The notes under the pieces: generated by a model
Told to the model about the DNA's origin: nothing
Databases searched by the model: none
Seen by the model: the letters and a program-made list of their open reading frames with translations, nothing else
In this document: positions 37,606 to 47,290 of the stretch, in pieces
Position numbering within the stretch: the stretch's first letter is position 1
Layout of the letters: each line of letters opens with the position of its first letter
Source: Meloidogyne chitwoodi
Lineage: Eukaryota; Nematoda; Chromadorea; Rhabditida; Meloidogynidae
DNA: 64,000 nucleotides
NCBI GenBank assembly: GCA_015183035.1
Contig: JACZZP010000010.1
Coordinates: 2,046,001 to 2,110,000 of the forward strand
Direction of reading: 5' to 3'
Position numbers and translations under genes: made by a program

Positions 37606-37860
37606 AATTTATTCAATTTAGGACTTGGTGGTGGATTTAATATAGGCCCACCTGGAGGAGGAATAGGTGTTGGGACAGGGCTTGATGTTAATATTGGATA
37701 ATAATTAAATTAATAAAAGAAAATAAAATTTAAAATTAAAGCATGGCCATTTCGGTGCGAGTGTGTAATAAATTTATAGTTTGTAGTTTCTATTAAAAGT
37801 TTATATTGTCTGGAATAGATTTTTAAAATTAATTTATTTAAAAAGTGCATTCAAAGTGTA
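37606..37860 (+). pseudogene. Duplicated last exon of the Tyr/Gln/Gly-rich gene
   Basis: Near-identical direct repeat of the final exon part and 3' flank at about 34593-34850: the same Gly/Pro-rich tail (GGGFNIGPPGGGIGVGTG) and stop codon, followed by the same UTR-like sequence, including the CATGG(C/T)C(A/G)TTTCGGTGCGAG segment. The upstream exons are absent, so it is a 3' gene fragment about 3 kb downstream of its parent. A Phe codon has become Leu (GTGF versus GTGL). Confidence 0.82.
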
Positions 37861-38409
37861 AAAGAGAAAGGGCATTGTTTTAATCATATGTACTTTTTAT
37901 ATAAAATGGTTCTTCTAAAATATTTGAATAACCAATATTTATTAACTTTAGACAATTTTAAAGAATTTTAAAGGGCATTCACGTGAAATGTCTCCTCATA
38001 AGACTCAATTGAAAATTTAAAAAAATTTTTTTGGGGGAGAGAGATGGAAAAGAGAGGAATTGGTGTGGGAAAGTCACGTTCATAATTGCCAAAATTAATT
38101 TTTTACAAGTCAATAAAAGCCTTTCTAAATCTTCAATCCTTCATAAATTAAAAAAAAATTTCAATTCAAATTAATATTTTAAAAACTCCAAAGAAAAATT
38201 AAAATGCCCAAATTTAATTTTTTTAAATTATTAAAAATATTTACAGGGAGACCCAAAAGTCTTGACCCACCAATTCATAATTTTATTAAAAATTAAGCTA
38301 GCAAAATAAAATAAAAATCGGTGGATAGGTCAGAGATTGCAATGTGTGGGGAGGGAAATAAACGATTTTATGGGAAGACTCTAATTAATTTAATAAAGGA
38401 GAAATAAAA

Positions 38410-38498
38410 TTTATCCCACGGAGAGGTTCGAACCTGAGCATTAACTAAAACTTTCACCAAACATAATCAAGCGCTCTACCAACTTAGCTACCGAGACG
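38410..38498 (-). repeat. tRNA-like Pol III element with long anticodon region
   Basis: On the minus strand it begins GTCTCGGTAGCTAAGTTGG, with A box TAGCTAAGTTGG, and ends with B box GGTTCGAACC followed by TCTCCGTGGGA. The T stem pairs well (AGGTTCGAACCT). The acceptor is only partly complementary, and the region between the boxes is too long for an intronless tRNA. This is the best tRNA candidate here, possibly intron-containing, but not secure. Confidence 0.55.
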
Positions 38499-38604
38499 AT
38501 TATTGTATTTTCATTTATTTCTATTTTATAGTTATTTAAATAAACTTTAATTAATTAAAATATTTTTTAACAGAATTTCTTTATAAATTTAAAAAAAGCT
38601 TTAA

Positions 38605-38949
38605 ATGTTACCAAAAATTCTATTAAAATTGTCCATTTTATTTTTTTTAATTTCTTTAATCAAAAGCGAAGGAAATTCTGGTGAACATATTTTAGCAGAA
38701 AATATTCAAGAAAATCAGTCTATTGAAGGTTTAAAAGGACAAATAAATGCAAAAGAAGAATTAGAATTGTTTGAATTAATGAAAGAAATTAAAGAAACAT
38801 TTTTTAAAGAGAAAAAATATTTTAAAAATTTTGCAAATTTTGAACCAGGAAATTTTTCTATTTTTAAAAAAATTAGAGAAATTTGTGCAAATCTTGACCA
38901 TTATTTTAAACAAATTAATGCAAATGCACAAAGTATTTGTATTGATTAG
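38605..38949 (+). CDS. Small secreted protein, paralogue of the 35038 gene
   Basis: Single-exon frame of 114 residues with a signal peptide (LLKLSILFFLISLIKS), an acidic middle and a C-terminal motif FSIFKKIREICANLDHYF...AQSIC. This matches the KIREICGNIENIF...AKSIC segment of the 35038 gene, so the two are diverged paralogues. The frame ends at a TAG two residues after the last Cys. The same frame then stays open for another 22 codons, where the paralogue also continues, so the TAG may be a recent truncation. Function unknown; a secreted effector is one possibility. Confidence 0.75.
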   Translation: MLPKILLKLSILFFLISLIKSEGNSGEHILAENIQENQSIEGLKGQINAKEELELFELMKEIKETFFKEKKYFKNFANFEPGNFSIFKKIREICANLDHYFKQINANAQSICID

Positions 38950-39366
38950 GAAAAACCTGATAATGGTTTTAAAAACAAATTTGACGAAAAGTTCGGGTAT
39001 CAATTTGGTAAAAAATAGAATATACCTATTAGTCAAATCCTTGTTAACATTGTCTCTAATAAAGAAGGAAGTATTATTACATGGTTGAATGTTTAAATAT
39101 ATGCTAAATTAAAATAAATAAATAAATAAATAAACAAGTTGAATGGTAGTAAGTCAGTTGTTGTGCTCTGATTTAGACTTTTTTCGTATTGTTTCTATCT
39201 AATATAATATATTAAAACAAATAATTGTTAAAAAAAAAAAAGATAAAAAAGAAACTTTAAGGTGAACAGTCTTCACAAATTTTATTTAAAAAAATTTAAA
39301 AAAAAAATTATTAATTATCAATTCGAAATATTTAAATATTTTTATTATTTTCCCTAATAATAATTT
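38950..39366. other. Gap between convergent genes
   Basis: 3' flanks of the secreted gene (+) and the acyltransferase gene (-). AT-rich, including a short AAAT microsatellite (39109-39135); no further gene seen. Confidence 0.45.
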
Positions 39367-41576
39367 TTATTCTTCTTTTTTTGATTCATTCAAAAGTAAT
39401 TTAGATTCAATTGGAAATTCTTCATTTAATTCTTTTTCAATAATTTTATCAATTCTTTTTTGTTTTGAAATAAATTGACGTAAAATAAAATTATATAAAA
39501 TTGGCCATAAAATAAAATAAATAATATAACTATAAAAATACATTGATTTTAATGGCTAAAATAAATGGAGAAAATCAAATAATTTTAAAAATAAATATAC
39601 CACAATCCAAATTTCCTTTTTAACAAGTCCAAAAGTTAAAAAAGCAAAAGCCATAGAAGTACAAATATTTAAACGTCCAAATAACCAACAAAATGGACGT
39701 AACCACCAAAGATTAATTAAATAACGAATTTTGGGAGGACCAAAAGAAATAAATGTATAAAACTAAAATTTAATTAAATTTAAAATTAATTTAAAAAAAG
39801 AAAAGAAAACCTGTTGTTGTGCTATCATACACATAAATTCAAAAGCAAATAATAAAAAATAACCCAAATGATATCCATGCCAAACAGCCAAATATAAAAG
39901 AGTAATTAAATGGCTATAATATTTATTACCTAACCATTTTAATCTTTTGAATATATGACTAGAAATTAAATTTAAAAAATTTAATTTTATTTTTAATTAA
40001 ATTAAAGCGAATGAGAAATTCAGAGTAAATGAGAATGGAAAAGAAAGAAAGGATATCAGATGGATTCGAACCAGTGCTCTCTGGCTTGCAAAGCAGACAC
40101 GTTAACCACTACACCACAACATTACTCACTCTCAAAGACAATTTAATTCTTTTAAAGAATCAAATAGAAGAAATAAAATATTAAAAATAATAATATTTCA
40201 TCAACCCAATAAATTATTAAAAAAATAACAAACAAACTTTCTAGCAAAATCATTAGTAGAACAATTAAAAGAGTCAATAACTGATGAAAAATCACTGCCC
40301 AATTCAAATTTAATAATATTAATGTTTCTGGTTCCATCCCATTTATCATCTCCATTAATGTCTTTTCCATTATAAGAAATTCCACAAAGAATTGAACTTC
40401 CTTCCTATTTTAAATAATTATTTTTTAAAAAATAAAAAAAAGAAACCGTCAAAAGCCAAACAATACAATAACGATACATTGTTGCTTTAAACCAAATTGT
40501 ATTCCAAATAATTTTCCAAATAAATGGAAGAGTCTTTTAAATTAAAAAATATTTATTTATTTATTTTAAAAAATAAATTATTACTAAAAATTCTGATGAA
40601 TTAAAATAACTTTCAGGCACCCAATGAGTTCCCCATTTATATAAAACAGCAAAAAATACACCAACAACAAAACGTTGAATACTTGCCATTATACTAATTA
40701 ATTTAATTTAAATAAATTAAATTAAAAAATAAAGACATTAAATTAAATAAAAACCTTGATTCTCTAACTTCATTTTTATCTTTATCCAAATATTGTCCTT
40801 GTACAAATAAACGAAAACGTTTTAAAGAAAAATGAGGACCAGTAAAAGCTCCACTAAAAAATAGAGAATAAGCAGCAATTTCAAGAAGATTAGGTTTATC
40901 AATTATAAATGTATTTTCTGATTTTAACTAAAATTTAAATTAAATTTAATAAAATTAAATTAAAAAAAGAAAACCTTCTTTGAATCATTATCATCTATAG
41001 AATCCTTTAAAATAATTTTTAAAAGAAAAATAAATTAAAAAACTTTAATATTCTTTTTATTTAAATGTCCATCATAAACATCCATAACTAAAGAAGTCAA
41101 TTTTAAAGTCAAAATACAAAAAGGTGTTGTCCATGTAATATCATAAGTTGAAGATTCTACAAACCAAATTCCAATTAATAAATGTCCCTTTTTTAAATTA
41201 TTTTTTAATTTAAAATAAATAAATTTTACAAGAAAGAAAAAATGTGCAGCAAAAACTGAAAGAGGAGTTCCAGGAATAAAATTGACAATTAAATAAGCAA
41301 TAATAATAGAAAATATTGTATTAAAGACGGCTAATCCTTTAAAATTTTATTTAAAATTTTGACTAAAAACACTCAAAAAAACAAACCGCAAAAAAACAAA
41401 TAAAGCAAAAAACCAGTAATCACAAAAAACCAATGTTGTATTTGTTCATTCATTTTATAAATAAATGTTCGATAAATAACAGATAAAGGATAACATGCCA
41501 AAATTGAAATAAGTAAACGTAAAGCATCATCTTCTATACCAATTAGTTGAGAAAAGTTGCTTAAAATTGTTGACAT
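39367..41576 (-). CDS. mboa-6: Lysophospholipid acyltransferase, MBOAT family (LPCAT3/MBOAT5 type), intact copy
   Basis: ER-membrane enzyme that re-acylates lysophospholipids with polyunsaturated acyl-CoA. The start at 41576 (MSTILSN) and the minus-strand exons give about 480 residues of repeated membrane helices. Family landmarks are YDITWTTPFCILTLKL, FSGAFTGPHFSLKRF, the conserved Asn region (SFNCSTNDFAR), and the catalytic His in LYLAVWHGYHLGY. The C-terminus is Lys/Glu-rich and ends KKEE, a dilysine ER-retrieval signal as in vertebrate LPCAT3. One intron holds a tRNA-like element. The copy is repeated in inverted orientation at 44251-46388 with introns included. A 3' splice-like TTTTCAG lies 13 nt before the ATG, which could be a trans-splicing acceptor. 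Confidence 0.9.
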
Positions 41577-41600
41577 TTTTTTACTTTTCTGAAAATTAAA
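39463..41600 (-). repeat. Left arm of 2.1-kb inverted duplication
   Basis: Reverse complement of 44251-46388 with no net length difference, introns and tRNA-like element included. By eye the arms differ at very few bases, one giving Ser2 versus Pro2 of the acyltransferase. Homology starts at the TTTTCAG before the ATG and stops abruptly 96 bp before the stop codon of this copy. Confidence 0.92.
40051..40122 (-). repeat. tRNA-like Pol III element in acyltransferase intron (left arm)
   Basis: On the minus strand, A box TGGTGTAGTGG and B box GGTTCGAATCC. It lies within an intron in the sense orientation and is duplicated in the right arm at 45729-45800. Poor stem pairing argues against a working tRNA. 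Confidence 0.65.
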
Positions 41601-42119
41601 AATTTATTTAATAAAATTGTGTTAGAAAAAAATTAGGTCAACTTATTCATTTTAATAGGTTCATCTCTGATAAATCAATAAAATAAGGTCATATAGCAAG
41701 TTCTAGTTTTGCAAAATGAACGATAAAAATAAAAGCATTTTACATAGATAAGAAAATTATTTAGTCCCAATTTGACAAAAACAAGACAAAATGTCAGTAA
41801 GGGAATACAGGCAAAATGTCACTAACGATTAGAATAAAATGATAGACAAGATTTTATATTTATTTAATACAATGAAAATGCTCTAACACTTGTCAAAACA
41901 TTTGGATTAATACAAATGAGAGGAACAAGAGGTAATCAATAATGATTTTTTATTTGAGTTATTTTAACATATAAAATAAACATATAGGTATAGAACATAA
42001 ACTAAATCATTTCAAGACAAAAAATAATTTTAATAACATTTTTAACCACAATTAAAGGGCAAAAGCAAACCAAATTATAATTAAATTTTCCTAATATTAA
42101 ATATATACCATTGCATATC
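41601..42119. other. Intergenic spacer inside palindrome, left
   Basis: AT-rich sequence between the acyltransferase start and the stop of the repeat-containing membrane-protein gene; both genes are on the minus strand. No coding signal. It must contain the promoter, or the outron if trans-spliced, of the left acyltransferase copy. Confidence 0.45.
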
Positions 42120-43863
42120 TTACAATTTATAAATCTTATCCTCTTCAGTTTCTTTTTCACTTTCAGAAGATGAACTTGTTGTAGTCGTCTTCCCAGTTTT
42201 ATCTGTACCTTTTTCTTCTTCAGTACTTTCTAAATTATAAAATTTTGATTAAATAATAAAAATTATATTCAACGTTTTGAAGCATCCAAAACAATATTTT
42301 TAACATTTTTTGAGAAACCTATTCAGGAGTATCCTTCTTATTTTTAAACTTTTGTTCCCACTATGTTAAGGATTATTATTCAATTTATTACCTTCAGTAC
42401 TCTGTTTCGTCGGAGCTTTCTTCTCTCCCGGAGCTTTAACGAATGGAGGAGTTTTCAAAGGAATACCTCTGCCACCATCACTTAACATAGAGAAAGGAAC
42501 AGGCCCAACCTCTTCTTCACTAAAAAGTTTTGCTGATTTGATAGATTTGTCAGAAGGCATTGGAGTAGAATAAATATCATCAAGATTAACATTTCCAATC
42601 TCCTCGTATTTGCTGTTATCGGAAATAAGAATTGGTCCTTTAACAAATAAAAATTTTTAAAAGAAAATCTAAAAATTAAAAAGAAAAACCTTGTTTTGGT
42701 TTTTGCACAAGTTGAATACGTTTTGAAGAAATTTGCGTCTTTGCAACAACAAGTGGTTGCTTTTTAATTTTTGCTTTTTGCGATTTAAGTGAACTTGGGA
42801 CATCGCTCCAATCAGATTTACTAACTTCGCTGCTAGTTACAAGTATAGACTTAAAGAAACAAATTATTTAATTTAAACAAAACTTTGGGAATTAAACAAA
42901 TAAACAAATTCTCTATGACTAATACCCACTTTCCAAAATAATCTTTGGGGCGGGGACCTTGGCCAAATTATAAACAAATAAAATACCCTGTCACTCTTAG
43001 AAGTATCAGATTTCGGCATTTCCTCTTTACTACTCATTAATATTTTTTCGCTTCTGTACTCATTCTCAACTAGTTTATAATGTTGCTCCAAATGAAGTAT
43101 CTTCTTATTGTGTGGAACAACCAAACAGAACCGCACGAGTGCCCAAATTATGTTTGAACTTTAAGACAAAAAATTAGACTTTAAATATTCTTGACTTACA
43201 CAATCATGAAGCAAAAAGCACCAAGCAAGTAATAAAGAGCAATCTTATCATCATATTCCAGCATCTCATCAGCGTCAAGAGTAGAATAAGGTAAGCTAAA
43301 AAAATAAAATGAGACAAAGGTATAGATAAATTTAAAAAATTAATTTAAGACCGAAAATCGTCCTAAAAACAGAAAACTTACTCATCAGATGCAGATTCAG
43401 AACTAACAAAATAAGATGGCTCCAAAGATGTAGATTTTGAAATATCAACAGAAGATAGCCTATCATGCGTAGATCCAGAACTAATAGAGGAAGATGCATT
43501 TTCAGATGTAGATCCAAAACTGACAGAAGATGCATTTTCAGTTGTAGATCCAAAACTGACAGAAGATGCATTTTCAGTTGTAGATCCAAAACTGACAGAA
43601 GATGCATTTTCAGTTGTAGATCCAAAACTGACAGAAGAAGGCTCATTTGATGTAGAGTTTGAACTAACAAAAGACTCATTAATTGTAGATCCAGAAATAG
43701 AAGATGGCTCATTAGTTGCAGCTTTGGAAGTCACAAAAGATGTCTCCTCAGGTGTAGATTCAGAAGTAATAAATGACTCATTAGATGCAGATTCAGAATT
43801 AACAAAAGAAGATTTGTAGCAAAGGAATAAAAGAAATACAATTAAATAATTAAAACGCAACAT
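42120..43863 (-). CDS. Single-pass membrane protein with Ser/Thr-rich repeat ectodomain
   Basis: No named family is recognised. Exon 1 (43863 down to about 43382) encodes a signal peptide (YLIVFLLFLCYKSSFVNS) and a Ser/Thr/Glu-rich ectodomain with about four copies of the 12-residue unit FGSTTENASSVS (36-bp repeat); each carries an N-glycosylation sequon (NAS). Following exons give YSTLDADEMLEYDDK, then a membrane helix (ALYYLLGAFCFMIVVSNIIW), a basic stop-transfer segment, and a cytoplasmic tail rich in Ser, Lys and Pro (VGPVPFSMLSDGGRGIPLKT). It ends in an acidic Ser/Thr tail with TAA at 42120. The layout suggests a mucin-like surface protein. It sits between the two palindrome arms, head to head with the fusion gene. 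Confidence 0.75.
43505..43640. repeat. 36-bp coding minisatellite
   Basis: Nearly identical 36-bp units (core ACAGAAGATGCATTTTCAG on the plus strand) encode the 12-residue repeat of the membrane protein. The central copies are identical, implying recent copy-number change. Confidence 0.9.
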
Positions 43864-44274
43864 TGTGTTGAATTAAATTCAGATTTATGCGTAAAAGTGT
43901 CTGATCTATGCTTTTATAGTGTAAATTTAAAAATGTTGAAAAATAAAAATAGAACTACAGTATTGGAACAAAATAGAAAGAAAATATGTGTGTGACAAAA
44001 AGAAAGATTTTCAAATTAGGTAATTCGAATTTGGTAAAACGAAAAATATTTAAAATGAAAAAATTGTATAAGAGTTAGAGAAAATTAAAAATAAAAGAGA
44101 AGAATATAAAAAGAGAGAATTTTTGAGTAAAGAGTTAGCTGATTTTTTACTATTTCAAAGTGTTAATTAGTGAAAAATCGTCTAATAACCTACTTTTTTG
44201 ATAGTTTTTTAGAATTTTTTTCTATAAATTTTGGTGTTGTTTTAAATTTATTTAATTTTCAGAAAAGTAAAAAA
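43864..44274. promoter_or_regulatory. Head-to-head 5' region
   Basis: A 411-bp gap between the start codons of the minus-strand membrane protein and the plus-strand acyltransferase-protease gene; it must serve both. It is not homologous to the upstream region of the left acyltransferase copy, so the right copy has different regulation. TTTTCAG at 44256-44262 precedes the ATG and could be a trans-splice acceptor. Confidence 0.45.
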
Positions 44275-46388
44275 ATGCCAACAATTTTAAGCAACTTTTC
44301 TCAACTAATTGGTATAGAAGATGATGCTTTACGTTTACTTATTTCAATTTTGGCATGTTATCCTTTATCTGTTATTTATCGAACATTTATTTATAAAATG
44401 AATGAACAAATACAACATTGGTTTTTTGTGATTACTGGTTTTTTGCTTTATTTGTTTTTTTGCGGTTTGTTTTTTTGAGTGTTTTTAGTCAAAATTTTAA
44501 ATAAAATTTTAAAGGATTAGCCGTCTTTAATACAATATTTTCTATTATTATTGCTTATTTAATTGTCAATTTTATTCCTGGAACTCCTCTTTCAGTTTTT
44601 GCTGCACATTTTTTCTTTCTTGTAAAATTTATTTATTTTAAATTAAAAAATAATTTAAAAAAGGGACATTTATTAATTGGAATTTGGTTTGTAGAATCTT
44701 CAACTTATGATATTACATGGACAACACCTTTTTGTATTTTGACTTTAAAATTGACTTCTTTAGTTATGGATGTTTATGATGGACATTTAAATAAAAAGAA
44801 TATTAAAGTTTTTTAATTTATTTTTCTTTTAAAAATTATTTTAAAGGATTCTATAGATGATAATGATTCAAAGAAGGTTTTCTTTTTTTAATTTAATTTT
44901 ATTAAATTTAATTTAAATTTTAGTTAAAATCAGAAAATACATTTATAATTGATAAACCTAATCTTCTTGAAATTGCTGCTTATTCTCTATTTTTTAGTGG
45001 AGCTTTTACTGGTCCTCATTTTTCTTTAAAACGTTTTCGTTTATTTGTACAAGGACAATATTTGGATAAAGATAAAAATGAAGTTAGAGAATCAAGGTTT
45101 TTATTTAATTTAATGTCTTTATTTTTTAATTTAATTTATTTAAATTAAATTAATTAGTATAATGGCAAGTATTCAACGTTTTGTTGTTGGTGTATTTTTT
45201 GCTGTTTTATATAAATGGGGAACTCATTGGGTGCCTGAAAGTTATTTTAATTCATCAGAATTTTTAGTAATAATTTATTTTTTAAAATAAATAAATAAAT
45301 ATTTTTTAATTTAAAAGACTCTTCCATTTATTTGGAAAATTATTTGGAATACAATTTGGTTTAAAGCAACAATGTATCGTTATTGTATTGTTTGGCTTTT
45401 GACGGTTTCTTTTTTTTATTTTTTAAAAAATAATTATTTAAAATAGGAAGGAAGTTCAATTCTTTGTGGAATTTCTTATAATGGAAAAGACATTAATGGA
45501 GATGATAAATGGGATGGAACCAGAAACATTAATATTATTAAATTTGAATTGGGCAGTGATTTTTCATCAGTTATTGACTCTTTTAATTGTTCTACTAATG
45601 ATTTTGCTAGAAAGTTTGTTTGTTATTTTTTTAATAATTTATTGGGTTGATGAAATATTATTATTTTTAATATTTTATTTCTTCTATTTGATTCTTTAAA
45701 AGAATTAAATTGTCTTTGAGAGTGAGTAATGTTGTGGTGTAGTGGTTAACGTGTCTGCTTTGCAAGCCAGAGAGCACTGGTTCGAATCCATCTGATATCC
45801 TTTCTTTCTTTTCCATTCTCATTTACTCTGAATTTCTCATTCGCTTTAATTTAATTAAAAATAAAATTAAATTTTTTAAATTTAATTTCTAGTCATATAT
45901 TCAAAAGATTAAAATGGTTAGGTAATAAATATTATAGCCATTTAATTACTCTTTTATATTTGGCTGTTTGGCATGGATATCATTTGGGTTATTTTTTATT
46001 ATTTGCTTTTGAATTTATGTGTATGATAGCACAACAACAGGTTTTCTTTTCTTTTTTTAAATTAATTTTAAATTTAATTAAATTTTAGTTTTATACATTT
46101 ATTTCTTTTGGTCCTCCCAAAATTCGTTATTTAATTAATCTTTGGTGGTTACGTCCATTTTGTTGGTTATTTGGACGTTTAAATATTTGTACTTCTATGG
46201 CTTTTGCTTTTTTAACTTTTGGACTTGTTAAAAAGGAAATTTGGATTGTGGTATATTTATTTTTAAAATTATTTGATTTTCTCCATTTATTTTAGCCATT
46301 AAAATCAATGTATTTTTATAGTTATATTATTTATTTTATTTTATGGCCAATTTTATATAATTTTATTTTACGTCAATTTATTTCAAAA
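44251..46388 (+). repeat. Right arm of 2.1-kb inverted duplication
   Basis: Mirror image of 39463-41600; paired coordinates add up to 85851. Homology ends at 46388 within the last acyltransferase exon, immediately before the sequence that leads into the protease domain. Confidence 0.92.
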
Positions 46389-47290
46389 TCTCATCAAAAA
46401 AATAATAAAATTTATCAAAATAAAATTATTGAAAATATTTGGAATAATAATAATTCATTTAATGATAAAAATATTGGTATATCTCGTAAAGATTTTTTTA
46501 CACTTTCAGAGGGAGAATGGTTAAATGATGAAGGTTTATTATTATTTTTTAAATTAAATTTTTTTAATTTTTAGTTATCAATTTTTATATTAATTTAATT
46601 GTTAATAGAAGCAAAAATGACTTAAAATTGCCCAAAGTATTTAAAATTTTAAAATAAAAAAAATTATTTTAAAAGGTTTATGCTTTTAATACATTCTTCT
46701 ATCAAAATCTTTGTCAAAAAGGCTTTTCTGGAGTGAAAAGTTGGTCAAGAAAAGTTAATATTTTTGATTATGATATAATACTTGTTCCTATACATTTGGG
46801 AAATCATTGGTGTATATCGGTAAAAAATAAAAAAATATTTAATGTTTTTTTAGGTTATCGATTTGGAACAGCACAAAATTGATTATTATGATTCTTTAAT
46901 GGGTAACAACTTTCAATGCTTGGAATCATTAAAGTTTGTGTTTTAATAATTTTATTATTTTTTATATTTTGTGAATAAATTGGGGTGTTCACCTAAATAA
47001 ATTCCACTTTTAAAGGCAATATCTTGTTGAAGAATCTCTTGATAAGAGAAAAAGGCCATTAGACATGAATGGATGGAATTATAATTGTAGAAAGGTTTAT
47101 TTAATTTAATAAATGTTTTTATATATTTTAGGATATTCCTTATCAACAAAATTTATGTGATTGTGGAATATTTTGTTGTTTATTTGCGGAATATGCCTCA
47201 CGTAGAGCACCAATCACATTTACACAGCAAAACATTCCTTATTTTCGTGAGAGAATTGCTAATGAAATTTTGAAGAAGAAATTGCTTTAA
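44275..47290 (+). CDS. Chimeric MBOAT acyltransferase - Ulp1 SUMO protease
   Basis: The first 2.1 kb repeats the left acyltransferase gene exon for exon (start MPTILSN; catalytic His in AVWHGYHLGY). At 46388 the homology ends inside the last acyltransferase exon. The same frame continues through a Lys/Asn-rich linker (SHQKNNKIYQNK) into ISRKDFFTLSEGEWLNDE, the start of a Ulp1 peptidase domain, which is complete to the TAA at 47288. The normal C-terminus with KKEE is lost. No stop or frame break separates the two parts, and no other 5' end for the protease is visible. The predicted product is about 700 residues: a multi-pass ER protein with a cytosolic deSUMOylase tail. Both catalytic sets appear intact. 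A misassembled inverted repeat must be excluded. Confidence 0.75.
45729..45800 (+). repeat. tRNA-like Pol III element in acyltransferase intron (right arm)
   Basis: Duplicate of the element at 40051-40122. A box TGGTGTAGTGG, an anticodon-like loop around TTTGCAA, B box GGTTCGAATCC. Stems are degenerate. Confidence 0.65.
46389..47290 (+). CDS. ulp-1: Ulp1/SENP SUMO-protease module (3' part of the fusion gene)
   Basis: Cysteine peptidase of clan CE that matures SUMO and removes it from targets. Exons continue from 46389, then 46576-46640, 46677-46820, a short exon from 46855, the exon beginning 47020 and the last from 47132. The domain reads GEWLNDE|VINFYINLI, VYAFNTFFYQNL, then VPIHLGNHWCISV (catalytic His), IDYYDSLMG (catalytic Asp), the oxyanion Gln in YQQN, and the nucleophile in LCDCGIFCCLFAEYASRR. 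The closing TFTQQNIPYFRERIANEIL fits the ULP-1 class of worms. The usual long N-terminal regulatory region is absent; its place is taken by the acyltransferase. Whether an intact ulp-1 exists elsewhere cannot be seen. Confidence 0.85.

Larger units (their letters stand above)
36911..38604. other. Intergenic region rich in repeats
   Basis: Contains a 342-bp terminal-repeat element (37095-37436), a duplicated gene fragment (37606-37860) and a tRNA-like element (38410-38498). The remaining sequence is AT-rich and I see no gene in it. Confidence 0.5.

Noticed and set aside
43332..43712. Leu-rich repetitive open frame overlapping the Ser/Thr repeat gene
   Set aside because: Alternative frame of the 36-bp repeat; the signal-peptide frame and splice pattern support the other frame. 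The plus-strand Arg/Cys-rich frame at 43465 is rejected for the same reason.
45729..45800. Functional tRNA with a TGC-like anticodon
   Set aside because: A and B boxes are good, but the T and acceptor stems do not pair by eye; called tRNA-like only.
39463..46388. Pure assembly artefact as the explanation for the palindrome
   Set aside because: Not excluded, but the arms differ (Ser2/Pro2), and both outer and inner borders lead into different unique sequence with intact genes, which favours a real duplication.
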